DNA of 64,000 bases from Spirochaetales bacterium (GCA_003247135.1 QKAW01000030.1:1-64000); one strand, 5' to 3'. Positions 1 through 8,618 are shown, numbered from the stretch's first letter. Made by a program: numbers and translations. Notes: generated from the letters alone by a model not told the origin.

Positions 1-875
1 GATGAAAGCACTATTGATGACATATGAATAGTTCCTTTAGTATCATTTATCACAACGGGTATACCTGCATTTTTCAGGGATATTCCATAATTAATTCCCT
101 CATCATGTAGCGGGTCGAACTCAGCAACTTCTATATAAGCTGGAGGTAGATCCTTAAATGAAGGAGATGTTCCAGGTGATGCATAAAATGGTACCTCTCC
201 TTTAACATCCCTAAGGTAAAGTTCCCACATATATCTGTTTTTTCCACTATCCCAATTTGGAGTATCAGTAAAATTGGTTACTGACTCAGTAATCTGTCTA
301 TGATCTGTTACAGGTGATATTAAAATTTGAGCAACTAATTTACAGAACTTTCTATTTCTATTTAGAAGAGAGACTCCGGCAGCCAGAGCCCCACCAGCAC
401 TAAAACCTGCCAGAAAAATTTTATCCTTATTAATTCCCAAATATTGATTGTTTTCGTAAACCCATTTTAAGCCAGAGTAACAGTCCTCCAGAGGAATTGG
501 ATAGGGATAATCAATTGAGAGCCTGTAATCAACATAAACAACAATTATTCTATTTTTTCTTATATACTCAGTAAGGATTTTAGGAGATAAGGCATCTCCC
601 TTCATAAAAAATCCACCTCCATGATAGTAGATCATACAAGGAATATTTTCTGGTGAATCTTTTGGTTTATATATATATAAATCAATATTAAAACCATTAT
701 AGCCTGGTATTGTAATTTTTTCGGCTCTTATATCAGTATCAACTTTCAGGAAATTTACTCTGTTAAGTAAAGCATTACTAACTCGAATCTTTTTCTCATC
801 CTGCAGAGTAATATTCATTAGTGAGATTAATCTGTAATCCTTATGTATTTTATAACTGTTTCTTTTTATTTTCAT
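1..875 (-). CDS. alpha/beta hydrolase, hormone-sensitive-lipase-type esterase (3' end outside window)
   Basis: The reading frame starts at an ATG whose complement is at 873-875 and stays open to the window edge, so the C-terminus is missing. I translated it by hand. It contains an HGGGF oxyanion-hole motif at about residue 87 and a GFSAGG nucleophile elbow, the pair that defines the alpha/beta-hydrolase-3 (hormone-sensitive lipase) family. An EVAEFDPLHDEG stretch follows, which fits the catalytic Asp region; the catalytic His would lie near the truncated end. No signal peptide is visible, so the enzyme is probably a cytoplasmic carboxylesterase acting on small acyl or acetyl esters. It lies 8 bases after the preceding gene on the same strand and is probably co-transcribed with it. 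Substrate unknown. Confidence 0.85.
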   Translation of the reverse strand, partial: MKIKRNSYKIHKDYRLISLMNITLQDEKKIRVSNALLNRVNFLKVDTDIRAEKITIPGYNGFNIDLYIYKPKDSPENIPCMIYYHGGGFFMKGDALSPKILTEYIRKNRIIVVYVDYRLSIDYPYPIPLEDCYSGLKWVYENNQYLGINKDKIFLAGFSAGGALAAGVSLLNRNRKFCKLVAQILISPVTDHRQITESVTNFTDTPNWDSGKNRYMWELYLRDVKGEVPFYASPGTSPSFKDLPPAYIEVAEFDPLHDEGINYGISLKNAGIPVVINDTKGTIHMSSIVLS

Positions 876-883
876 TTTAAAAA

Positions 884-1399
884 CTAATAAAAACGTCGTG
901 CATTATTTCCAATATGAAATAAAAATTTCTCACGACCGATTCCAACTCCTATATGATAATATGCATTTATACCCTGGTCAGACTTTATGTAAATAAAGTA
1001 TAAACCATTACTTTTAACCTCTCCCAGATCTATTTCAAACAGAGAAGAACCAAGATTGTCTACGTAGCTACTAATATCACTTTTCTTGTAAATAAAGAAC
1101 TCTGACTCATTCCAGACCTGAACTTCTAAATCCTTTAGAAATTCCTCAATATCATCACGATCATAGTTACTGTATCCAGCCTTTTTTTCAAAAACAAGTT
1201 TTATCCTTGATTTTCTTTTTAGATAAATCTTATCTCTAATTACAACTCTATACTCACTTAAATCGGAAGACAGATAATTTAATCCTCTTTCAAACCCTGG
1301 ATAATATGGAGAATTTATCACAATAGCCCCTAAAACCATTAAAGCTAAAAGGACTATTATTACTGATAAATATATAGTCAAGTTAAATTTACTAAACAT
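884..1399 (-). CDS. membrane-anchored protein of unknown function
   Basis: This 171-residue protein has a single hydrophobic segment at about residues 9-29, preceded by a short Lys-containing N-terminus. It reads as a signal anchor with a roughly 140-residue beta-rich domain outside the membrane. I recognise no family. The gene lies between the aminotransferase (47 bases upstream) and the esterase (8 bases downstream), all on the minus strand, so the three may form one operon. No cysteine lipobox is present. Nothing in the sequence indicates a ligand or a catalytic role. Confidence 0.6.
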   Translation of the reverse strand: MFSKFNLTIYLSVIIVLLALMVLGAIVINSPYYPGFERGLNYLSSDLSEYRVVIRDKIYLKRKSRIKLVFEKKAGYSNYDRDDIEEFLKDLEVQVWNESEFFIYKKSDISSYVDNLGSSLFEIDLGEVKSNGLYFIYIKSDQGINAYYHIGVGIGREKFLFHIGNNARRFY

Positions 1400-1445
1400 T
1401 AACTAATATTGTAGCTTATTATAAAAAAATTTACATTAACATTTA

Positions 1446-2738
1446 TCATTTTTTAAGATACTCGCCTATGGCACTGGCTAATGTTTTAAAAATCCAATCT
1501 CTTTTTTTATCATTATCTTCAAGTAAAGTACATCTGAAACCTTCCAGCTCCGAATAAAACCCGGAAAGAGGAACAACACATATACCTTTAGCACCTAGCA
1601 GATAGTATACAAATCTTTTATCTTTTGGGACATTTGTTACAGCACTCTCTATAAATGATTTAATTTTATCATCCTTTATATATAGGACCCCATCACCGGG
1701 TATGTCATCGAATATAACTGTAAAATACAACCCACCCCTAGGCTTAACACACTTTACACCTGGAATAACTGACAACAACTCCCAGGCATCATTTGCCCTT
1801 TTATAAAACTTTTTTGACCTCTCAACCAAATGAGTTTTATACCTTGAGTCCCCCAGAATTCTGGGAAGAACAAGCTGAGGAAGTGTAGTTGAGCAAACTT
1901 CCAACCTTTTTGCACTTATTAAAGACTCAATATATTTATGAAATTCCTCATCTTTATCCCTATTATATACTTCAATCCAACCACAACGGGAACCTGGCCA
2001 TGGTAACTCCTTTGACAAACTTCGCATAGAAATAGCGGGAACATTATTTATTACGGAACTAAGAAAAGTCCATGTAGTATCTGGAAAAGTTACATTTGCA
2101 TAGGTCTCATCGCATATTATAAAAAGATCATACTTCTCTGCAATGGAGACAATAGATTTTAGTATTGCTTTAGTATATACAGAGCCTGTAGGATTATCCG
2201 GGTTAATTATTAAAATACCGGCAATAGAGTCGTTATATTTTACTTTATTCTCCAAATCATCAAGGTCTGGGAACCAATAGTTATCCGGATCCAGCTTATA
2301 TGTTAAATGCTGATAACCGGAATGCCCTGCTTCTGCTGAGGAGTGGGTAGAGTATGCAGGAGAAGGCCCAATTATTCTGGCTTCACGCTTTAAATAATTA
2401 TAAACTTTGCTTATAGCATCACCAAGTCCATTAAAAAAAATAACATCATTACTGGTAATCTCTATTCCTGATCTGTTATTTACATCCTGGGCTATAAACT
2501 CCCGGGCATTGATATCTCCCTGACTGTCTGTATATCCAAAACTATAGCTTTCATTTGCTGTTCCGGAAACAATCTCTCTAATCCATGGAGCAACCTCTTC
2601 GCCTTTCTGAACTGGATCTCCAATGTTTTCCCATGAAATTTCCTGACCCATAGACTCAACAATTCGTGCTATTTTAACAATTTCCCGAATTTCATAGGTT
2701 AGCCTTTTGGCACCTTCGTGTACAATTTCTCTTCTCAT
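1446..2738 (-). CDS. alaA: class I/II PLP aminotransferase, alanine aminotransferase (AlaA/AlaT)-like
   Basis: This is a fold-type I pyridoxal-phosphate aminotransferase. It shows the NPDNPTG motif, a CDETY stretch with the PLP-nitrogen Asp, and the Schiff-base Lys in SLSKE. The stretches YWFPDLDDLE, INPDNPTGSVY and IPGVKCVKPRG resemble the AlaA/AlaT (YfbQ) glutamate-pyruvate aminotransferases as I remember them, which points to alanine synthesis. A longer frame exists (to 2777), but the ATG at 2738 is preferred because AAGGGAG lies 7 bases upstream, whereas the longer start falls in the hairpin region. The gene sits behind a leader ORF rich in Ala codons and a terminator, so transcription attenuation is likely. 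MalY/PatB-like beta-lyases are a less likely alternative. Confidence 0.8.
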   Translation of the reverse strand: MRREIVHEGAKRLTYEIREIVKIARIVESMGQEISWENIGDPVQKGEEVAPWIREIVSGTANESYSFGYTDSQGDINAREFIAQDVNNRSGIEITSNDVIFFNGLGDAISKVYNYLKREARIIGPSPAYSTHSSAEAGHSGYQHLTYKLDPDNYWFPDLDDLENKVKYNDSIAGILIINPDNPTGSVYTKAILKSIVSIAEKYDLFIICDETYANVTFPDTTWTFLSSVINNVPAISMRSLSKELPWPGSRCGWIEVYNRDKDEEFHKYIESLISAKRLEVCSTTLPQLVLPRILGDSRYKTHLVERSKKFYKRANDAWELLSVIPGVKCVKPRGGLYFTVIFDDIPGDGVLYIKDDKIKSFIESAVTNVPKDKRFVYYLLGAKGICVVPLSGFYSELEGFRCTLLEDNDKKRDWIFKTLASAIGEYLKK

Positions 2739-2756
2739 ATTGTTCTCCCTTACTTT

Positions 2757-2836
2757 CACAGTCAAAAGAACAGGCAAAAAAAAACCACAGCCTTTTGACT
2801 GTGGTTTATAGTATTTCTATATCTTAATAACCACAG
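2757..2836 (-). promoter_or_regulatory. attenuator: mutually exclusive RNA hairpins ahead of the aminotransferase gene
   Basis: On the minus-strand transcript, segment 1 (CUGUGGUU, complement of 2829-2836, inside the last leader codons) can pair with segment 2 (AACCACAG, 2799-2806). Segment 2 can instead pair with segment 3 (CUGUGGUUU, 2782-2790) to make a terminator. Segments 1 and 3 are repeats of each other, as in trp-type attenuators. A further perfect 12-base complement (2757-2768 with 2792-2803) could form after read-through, just upstream of the aminotransferase ribosome-binding site. The pairings are seen in the sequence. Regulation by alanyl-tRNA supply is inferred. Confidence 0.7.
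2776..2807 (-). terminator. intrinsic terminator between leader ORF and aminotransferase
   Basis: AAACCACAG and CTGTGGTTT form a perfect 9-bp stem with an 8-base loop (2791-2798). On the minus strand the stem is followed by a run of T (complement of A 2776-2784, partly inside the stem). This is a strong Rho-independent terminator placed 38 bases before the aminotransferase start codon, as expected for a regulated leader terminator. Confidence 0.85.
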
Positions 2837-2895
2837 TAACTTAATGCTGCGGCTGCTTTTGTGAAAATTATTTTTTTAAAATCTTTATTTTCCAT
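2824..2895 (-). CDS. 23-residue leader peptide with four consecutive alanine codons
   Basis: A short ORF begins at ATG 2895 and stops at TAA 2824-2826. An AGGAG lies 5 bases upstream. Residues 13-23 read KAAAALSYCGY. The four Ala codons (GCA GCC GCA GCA) occupy 2845-2856. The ORF ends 16 bases before the terminator stem, and its final codons (Cys, Gly, Tyr) overlap the segment that competes for the terminator. This is the architecture of an amino-acid leader peptide: a ribosome stalled on Ala codons would leave the last codons free to pair and prevent termination. The gene downstream looks like an alanine aminotransferase, which fits. A RiPP precursor is an alternative, but no maturase gene adjoins it. 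Confidence 0.75.
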   Translation of the reverse strand: MENKDFKKIIFTKAAAALSYCGY

Positions 2896-2905
2896 ATTAA
2901 CTCCT

Positions 2906-2934
2906 ACTATACTGCTTCATTTAATTGTGGTCAA
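2906..2934 (-). promoter_or_regulatory. promoter of the leader ORF and aminotransferase operon
   Basis: On the minus strand TTGACC (2929-2934), a 17-base spacer and TATAGT (2906-2911) match the housekeeping sigma-70 consensus closely. Transcription would start near 2899, only a few bases before the leader ATG. Confidence 0.75.
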
Positions 2935-2982
2935 CAATTAAAGTTAATTAATAAATTACTCGTATAACAAATAAAAATATTA

Positions 2983-2988
2983 TATAAT
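2983..2988 (+). promoter_or_regulatory. -10 box immediately upstream of the GGDEF gene start
   Basis: A perfect TATAAT ends 7 bases before the ATG at 2995. No Shine-Dalgarno sequence precedes the ATG (bases are ACCCT). If this is the active promoter, the mRNA begins at or next to the start codon. No convincing -35 box is visible. Confidence 0.45.
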
Positions 2989-2994
2989 TACCCT

Positions 2995-4242
2995 ATGGAT
3001 GAGAGAATTCTTCTTCTTGAAAGCAACTTTTTTTTAGGAAGATCAATAAAATATGGAATTGAGACAAAATTAGGTTTTCAAGTATTATGGTATAAATCCT
3101 ATGAACAGTTTATTAGTACTAATCATGATTTCAATAAAATTGATCTGGCAATAATTGATTATGATATCTCCAGAAATGATGAAAATAAAGTTCTGGACTA
3201 TTGTCATAGCGAGAATGTTCCAATTGTACTTCTGGCCGATACTATAACCCATGATATTCAGGAGAAAATCTGGACTTTAAAAATTGTTGATTATATTTTA
3301 AAAGGAAATAATTACTCTCTGGAGACTGTTTTTGATATAACAAAAAGGTTTTTCAATAATCCTGAAATTGGAGTATTGGTAGTTGATAACTCTTTGGAAT
3401 CAAGGGATCATTTACGAAGTCTTTTATCTCTTCACAGATACAAAATTTTTGAAACAGATAACTCTTATAATGCTATTGAAATTATAAATGATAACTTTAA
3501 TACCATATCTGTTGTTCTTATAGATTATGACCTTAAAGATAAGAATGGGCTTGAACTTACAGCTGAGATAAGAAAACAGTATCCGGTTGACAGACTTGCA
3601 ATAATTGGAATATCCGCCCAGGGGAATCATACTCTAAAAATAAGTTTTATCAAAAATGGTGCAAATGATTTTCTCTCTAAACCCTTTATTAGCGAACTTC
3701 TTTACTGCCGTATTACCCAAAACATAAAAATAATAGAGTATTTTAGGGAGATCAAACAGTTAGCAGTTATTGATCAGCTAACAACATTAAATAACCGACA
3801 CTTCCTTAAAGAGATTGGTGGCTATTTTTTTGAGAATGCAAAAAGACATAAATTATCCATAGTTGCTGCCATGATTGATATAGATGATTTTAAACTAGTA
3901 AATGATACATACGGTCATGATGCTGGAGATACAGTTTTAAAAGAGATCTCCATGGAGCTAAAGCACTTTATGAGAAAGTCTGATATTGTTATAAGATTTG
4001 GAGGCGAAGAGTTTCTTATATTGGCAAATAATTTAGATACAAAAATTGCTATGGATTTCTTTAATAATTTAAGAGTATTAATAGAACATAGAGAAATTGA
4101 ACTAAGTGATAAAAAAATAAATGTTACAGTTAGTATTGGAATAAGTTATCGACAATCAGATACTCTTGAAGAATTAATAATAAATTCTGATAAAAAACTT
4201 TATGAAGCAAAAGCAACTGGAAAAAATAGGGTGTGCATATAA
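2995..4242 (+). CDS. tandem receiver-domain diguanylate cyclase (REC-REC-GGDEF)
   Basis: A response regulator that makes cyclic di-GMP from two GTP. An N-terminal receiver-like domain covers about residues 3-120, with the phospho-acceptor region IDYD near residue 56. A second receiver covers about 125-240 (VLIDYDL near 180, and a conserved Lys in LSKPF). The C-terminal GGDEF domain carries GGEEF in RFGGEEFLI, so the active site is intact. RKSD sits five residues before it, matching the RxxD inhibitory site for product feedback. There are no membrane segments, so the protein is cytoplasmic. The HDOD gene starts immediately after its stop codon, which implies translational coupling. The partner kinase is not evident in the window. 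Confidence 0.9.
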   Translation: MDERILLLESNFFLGRSIKYGIETKLGFQVLWYKSYEQFISTNHDFNKIDLAIIDYDISRNDENKVLDYCHSENVPIVLLADTITHDIQEKIWTLKIVDYILKGNNYSLETVFDITKRFFNNPEIGVLVVDNSLESRDHLRSLLSLHRYKIFETDNSYNAIEIINDNFNTISVVLIDYDLKDKNGLELTAEIRKQYPVDRLAIIGISAQGNHTLKISFIKNGANDFLSKPFISELLYCRITQNIKIIEYFREIKQLAVIDQLTTLNNRHFLKEIGGYFFENAKRHKLSIVAAMIDIDDFKLVNDTYGHDAGDTVLKEISMELKHFMRKSDIVIRFGGEEFLILANNLDTKIAMDFFNNLRVLIEHREIELSDKKINVTVSIGISYRQSDTLEELIINSDKKLYEAKATGKNRVCI

Positions 4243-5736
4243 ATGGGAAAGATATTTTACAGCTATTTTAAAAGTGATGATATTGAGAATATTGTTAGTG
4301 GTTTGGGGGAGAGTAATGAATACAGCTGTGTTATTCCCCACTACGATACCACAACAGAATTGCTATTGTCTCGAGTTATACACAAACTAACCCACAAAGT
4401 TTCACAAGATGATTCCAGTTCAATCCTTTCTGTTATAATCAATGAACTTGTAACATATATTGATAAGCTAAATATTAAGCGGGAGTATTTTTCCATAAAT
4501 AATCTAGATATAAATAATTCTGCAGACTATTTTAAGGGTATTGAGACTATTGATAACTTCTATTCACAATATATGAACTCTACACAAAATAAACCAAAGA
4601 AAAATTATATAAAGTTAAAACTTAGAATAACTGAAGATTTTTTTAATATTAAAATAATAAACAGTAATGAATTAGCACTAAATGAGATAAAAGAGATAGA
4701 AAACGCAATAAAAATTGTTGATAATATAGCAAATATAAATATATTTCTGGAAAACTATAGTTCAACTACTGACAACCCTGAATTTAATCTAATGTTTCTT
4801 CTTATGCTATTAAAAAACATAAGTGCTGACTTTGAAAATTTTACCTATTTTAATTTAGAAGATGAATCTGATTATGAACTCAATATTAAATTCAACACAC
4901 TTACTAGCATTAATAAAGTTGATATTACAAAGGAAATTATAAATGAGATCGATTCTCTTCCACAGTTTCCTGAGAGTATACAGAAGTTACAAAAGGAATT
5001 AATGGATCCAGAATGGAACTATTCAAGAATTACTGATTATATTTTATCGGATCCAAACCTTACTGCAGAAATATTAAGACTTGTAAATTCACCGGTGTAC
5101 AGAGTAACTGAGGAGATAGACAAAGTTTCTACAGCTGTTAAAATTATTGGTTTAACCGGGCTAAAGGCTATACTTTACAATTTTGGTATAATACAAATTC
5201 TAGGTTCAAAATACAATATAAACAAGATGGATCAGTTAAAAGAGCATCTTTTCAAAGTAGCTCTTATTTCCAGTTATCTGGCTAATTTCAGAAAGTTAAA
5301 TAATTTTGCAGAAGATATTTATGTGGCGGCATTAATGCACGATCTTGGGAAAATTATTATTACAGCTCTTGCTCCAGAACTTTCAGAAAAAATTAAAGTT
5401 TTCTGCAGTAATAAAATGATTCCCGCAGAGATAATGGATGATTTAACTGATGGGTATAATCACTCTGCTGTTGGTGCGGAACTTTGTAAAAAGTGGAATT
5501 TCCCAAACAAGTACATAAACGTTATTAAATACCACCATTCTCCTATGAAAGTAGAAAGTGATTACAAAATAATAACCTATTGTGTTTATTTAGGTAATGA
5601 GATAAGCCACATACTTGAAAACAAAGGGTTATACCGAAATATTAATAGAATAGTTTTAAAATTCTTTAATCTGGAAACTGAAGAGCTTTTTAATAAATTT
5701 TTGGAAAAGATTAAAAATGAGGGACTATATTTATAG
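4243..5736 (+). CDS. HDOD domain signalling protein
   Basis: The C-terminal half (about residues 245-450) is an HDOD domain: it begins IDSLPQFPESIQKL, continues with DPNLTAEILRLVNSP, and contains MHDLGKI. HDOD proteins are regulatory relatives of HD phosphohydrolases, often tied to cyclic di-GMP signalling or stress control. The first 220 residues hold INELVTYID, resembling the N box of GHKL ATPases, but the glycine-rich boxes are not evident. I read it as a possible degenerate anti-sigma-like or ATPase-like fold (weak inference). The ATG directly follows the stop of the diguanylate cyclase gene, so the two are probably made together. The final codons lie inside a terminator hairpin. Confidence 0.8.
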   Translation: MGKIFYSYFKSDDIENIVSGLGESNEYSCVIPHYDTTTELLLSRVIHKLTHKVSQDDSSSILSVIINELVTYIDKLNIKREYFSINNLDINNSADYFKGIETIDNFYSQYMNSTQNKPKKNYIKLKLRITEDFFNIKIINSNELALNEIKEIENAIKIVDNIANINIFLENYSSTTDNPEFNLMFLLMLLKNISADFENFTYFNLEDESDYELNIKFNTLTSINKVDITKEIINEIDSLPQFPESIQKLQKELMDPEWNYSRITDYILSDPNLTAEILRLVNSPVYRVTEEIDKVSTAVKIIGLTGLKAILYNFGIIQILGSKYNINKMDQLKEHLFKVALISSYLANFRKLNNFAEDIYVAALMHDLGKIIITALAPELSEKIKVFCSNKMIPAEIMDDLTDGYNHSAVGAELCKKWNFPNKYINVIKYHHSPMKVESDYKIITYCVYLGNEISHILENKGLYRNINRIVLKFFNLETEELFNKFLEKIKNEGLYL

Positions 5737-5740
5737 TCCC
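5721..5740 (+). terminator. hairpin at the end of the HDOD gene
   Basis: GGGACTAT and ATAGTCCC form an 8-bp stem with a 4-base loop that contains the HDOD stop codon. The downstream bases are T-rich but interrupted, and the next gene is convergent, so the hairpin may serve both strands. Confidence 0.5.
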
Positions 5741-5746
5741 GATTCT

Positions 5747-7618
5747 CTATTTTAATTGAAGAGACTTTCTCTCCTTATTATATTCTACACTTAAATTATT
5801 ATCCCTAGAGCTTTCAATCAGGATATCCTTCTCCAGATTATTCCCTTTATAGATTATATTTAACTTATACTTCCCAGGACTTAAAATTAATGTAGTCTCT
5901 GCTTCTTTTATCTTTTCAAGTTTAAGGGTCGTAAAAGAACGATCCCCGGTGATATATTCATTCTTACCATTGATCAAAAGTTTTAAACCTTCAATATTTG
6001 TATTAATAATTAAATTCCCTGGCTTAGGAAAAAGTTCAACATCAATTTTAAGATCAGTCTGATCCGGACTTATTTTTAATATATAATCCTTAGTATAATA
6101 ACCTTTTTTTGAAAATTGAAAATACTGAACTTCTCCTGTTTTCAGGGTTTTATCTGAACTGTTAAATAATTCAAATTTATCTTTTCTTCTAATATATATT
6201 GTTGTTTTACCGGTAATATCTTCCTTGGTTAATTGATCAACTATTTTAAAACTTGGTTTTAATGGTAGAGGATCAGGTTCTTTATGGATAAATATAATTT
6301 TTTTGCTTTGAGTTTCATCAGTGATCTTTTTTTGCTCTTTTCGGGATAAAACATAGAAATTTCTCCAGAAAAGATTCCCATCCACCATTAATTTCAATCT
6401 GTAATTCCCTACAGGTAGGTAAATTCTGTCACTGCTATATTTATGTACAGTGTTACTCTCTTCATCATCTATTTTAAAATGATAATTAGAATTCTCTATT
6501 AACTTTAATTCTGGGCCATTTTCTGAAAAGAGTTTGCTTTTAATAAAAATCTCATCTACTTCCTTGTAGTAATCTTTAGCAACCTCAAGATTAATTTCTA
6601 TTGCTCCAAAATTCCCAGATTGTATATATTCATAATAATATCCCTTATCGTATGCTATTTTTAACAATATTCCCAACACAGCAATTATTAAAACTGGAAG
6701 TAATAAAATAATTCTCTTTTTACTTTTTACATTCTCAATAATTTCACCATTAACCATTGAAGCTAATATCTCTTTCTCTCTTTTAGAACTAGTAAGTGTG
6801 TATCTGCTGTTAAAGTAGTTTAATAGTTTTCCCAAATCCTGATATCTTGATTTCAGTTTATGGTGCATAAGTTTTTTTATGAGATTAATAATTTTTCTAC
6901 TTACATTGCTATTTATCTTGTTTGGTTTAACATACTTCCCTCGCTGTATTTTAGCAAGGCCCTGAGGTGTAAGCCCGGATTCAAATGGTTTTATACCTGT
7001 TACCATCTCGTATAAAACAACTCCTAAAGAGTATATATCGGCCCGTTTATCTACACTTTTACTATTTTCAAACTGTTCAGGAGCCATATAGCTTGGAGTA
7101 CCAAGTGTTACACCTACAGTTGTTATATCATTATCAATATCGTCGTCTTCCATTGAAGCAATACCGAAATCCACAAGCTTTACTTCACCATCTCTGGATA
7201 TTAGAATATTTGCAGGTTTAATATCCCTATGCACAACACCCTTTGAATGAGCATAATATAGTGCTTTTGAAATTTCAGATGTAATATAGAGTGCCATTTC
7301 ATTATTCAAATATCCGTTCTGCTTTATTAATGCATCCAGATTAATTCCATCTATAAATTCCTGTACGATATAATAGGAATCCCCTACTTTAAAATGGTCA
7401 AAAACCTGAACAATATTTAAGTTGTTAAAATTCATCATTAAGCGAGCTTCTCTATTAAATCTCTGTATTATCTGATCATCATCTTTTAAAGTTAGTTTTT
7501 TTATTATTACTGGAGTATTTAGAGTTGGGTGAGTTCCTTTATATACAGCACCCATACCACCTTCAGCAATTAGTGACTCTATCTCATATTTTCCAATTTT
7601 TGATGGAATTTTAGCCAT
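5747..7618 (-). CDS. transmembrane Ser/Thr protein kinase with extracytoplasmic PEGA-like domain
   Basis: A Hanks-type kinase of 623 residues. The glycine loop is at about 18-26 (IAEGGMGAVYKG), the catalytic Lys is K40 (VIIKK), HRDIKPAN starts at 130 and the DFG motif is at 150-152. A GTPSYMAPEQ segment ends the activation loop. A membrane segment follows at about 302-322 (ILLLPVLIIAVLGILL). The rest is a beta-rich extracytoplasmic region ending in a PEGA-like repeat (about 525-595) with ING and LSPGKY motifs. It therefore probably senses envelope ligands and phosphorylates cytoplasmic proteins. Its start overlaps the end of the phosphatase gene by 8 bases, so kinase and phosphatase are translationally coupled and plausibly antagonistic. 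Confidence 0.9.
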   Translation of the reverse strand: MAKIPSKIGKYEIESLIAEGGMGAVYKGTHPTLNTPVIIKKLTLKDDDQIIQRFNREARLMMNFNNLNIVQVFDHFKVGDSYYIVQEFIDGINLDALIKQNGYLNNEMALYITSEISKALYYAHSKGVVHRDIKPANILISRDGEVKLVDFGIASMEDDDIDNDITTVGVTLGTPSYMAPEQFENSKSVDKRADIYSLGVVLYEMVTGIKPFESGLTPQGLAKIQRGKYVKPNKINSNVSRKIINLIKKLMHHKLKSRYQDLGKLLNYFNSRYTLTSSKREKEILASMVNGEIIENVKSKKRIILLLPVLIIAVLGILLKIAYDKGYYYEYIQSGNFGAIEINLEVAKDYYKEVDEIFIKSKLFSENGPELKLIENSNYHFKIDDEESNTVHKYSSDRIYLPVGNYRLKLMVDGNLFWRNFYVLSRKEQKKITDETQSKKIIFIHKEPDPLPLKPSFKIVDQLTKEDITGKTTIYIRRKDKFELFNSSDKTLKTGEVQYFQFSKKGYYTKDYILKISPDQTDLKIDVELFPKPGNLIINTNIEGLKLLINGKNEYITGDRSFTTLKLEKIKEAETTLILSPGKYKLNIIYKGNNLEKDILIESSRDNNLSVEYNKERKSLQLK

Positions 7619-8612
7619 TTAACTCTCCTATATCCCTCTTTAAATCTATTTCTCTATCTACTTTAATTAAAATATATGTGTATTTCTCCGGATTATGAAA
7701 TTGAACAAAATTATCACTCTCTCTTAAATTATATTGTGTATTTAGTGAGGTATGACCTGCAAAATAGTAGGGATTCAATACCACTTCACTATCTATGTAA
7801 TCATAATACATTAATTTAATAACATTTTCTTCTGAATCTCCATTACGAGTCCAGGTAAAATCGTAAATTATGTCCTGATTACTGTGATAATTAATTATCT
7901 CATCCGATGTGTAGTAGGTAGCAGGCTCTGCATGGGATATAATAAAATTTCTACCTACAGTAACAATTGGTAGTATTTTTTCAAATTTAGAGAAGTTTAT
8001 CAAAAAATTATTACCATAAAACTTTTCTACCCAGCTTTTTACTATAGCTCCTTCTGAAGTAAACTTTCCGAAGGGATAGTTTCCATCACCCTCTTCATTA
8101 AGAATATTTTCATGATTCCCTTTTAAAAAGTGAAAATTTTCTGGGAAATTCACTTTTAGCTCAAAAACAATTTCCATTAACTTTAGATTATCAAGCATCT
8201 CTTCATCTATATTCTCATGGGTTTTAAAGTCTGAATCGTATTCAAATCCGGAAAGAATCCATCTGTTTTTATTCTGTCTCTCTGTATGAAAACCATCACC
8301 AACACAAACTATCTGAATTGTTCCTTTATAGAGTTCCTCTAAAACTGTTAATTCATCAATTTTAAATTTCAGAACTCTGTAGAGAAAATTAAACCTTCCG
8401 TGGAGATCTGGTATAATTATTGTTGGAATATCCTCTTTTAAAAAAATCAACCCTCCAGGATTTCCATTACTGTCTTTTGGTCTGCAATGGATATCCTGGG
8501 CTATGTGAGTATCTATTGTTTCTATAATTTTTGACAAATAGGCTACTGGTTCAACTTTTTTTTTGCTAATAATTTTATCAATATTATTTTTTATACTTTC
8601 TAATGAAATCAC
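7611..8612 (-). CDS. calcineurin-like (PPP-type) phosphoprotein phosphatase
   Basis: A metallophosphoesterase with the ordered motifs PDLHGR, VGDGF, KGNHEN, SHAEP and AGHTS. These correspond to the GDxHG, GDxxDRG, GNHE, H and GH metal-binding blocks of PPP phosphatases. The first two blocks are divergent (PD for GD, and no DRG). It probably removes phosphate from targets of the adjacent kinase (inference from the 8-base overlap). The start is GTG at 8612: TATAAT ends 7 bases upstream and there is no Shine-Dalgarno sequence, so the mRNA may be leaderless. No signal peptide; cytoplasmic. Diadenosine tetraphosphatase activity is an alternative. Confidence 0.8.
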   Translation of the reverse strand: MISLESIKNNIDKIISKKKVEPVAYLSKIIETIDTHIAQDIHCRPKDSNGNPGGLIFLKEDIPTIIIPDLHGRFNFLYRVLKFKIDELTVLEELYKGTIQIVCVGDGFHTERQNKNRWILSGFEYDSDFKTHENIDEEMLDNLKLMEIVFELKVNFPENFHFLKGNHENILNEEGDGNYPFGKFTSEGAIVKSWVEKFYGNNFLINFSKFEKILPIVTVGRNFIISHAEPATYYTSDEIINYHSNQDIIYDFTWTRNGDSEENVIKLMYYDYIDSEVVLNPYYFAGHTSLNTQYNLRESDNFVQFHNPEKYTYILIKVDREIDLKRDIGELNG

Positions 8613-8618
8613 ATATAT

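Noticed and set aside
2824-2895. Leader ORF as a RiPP precursor (ends Cys-Gly-Tyr)
   Set aside because: The Ala run, the overlap of its end with the competing hairpin and the terminator ahead of an alanine-aminotransferase-like gene explain it better; no modifying enzyme adjoins it.
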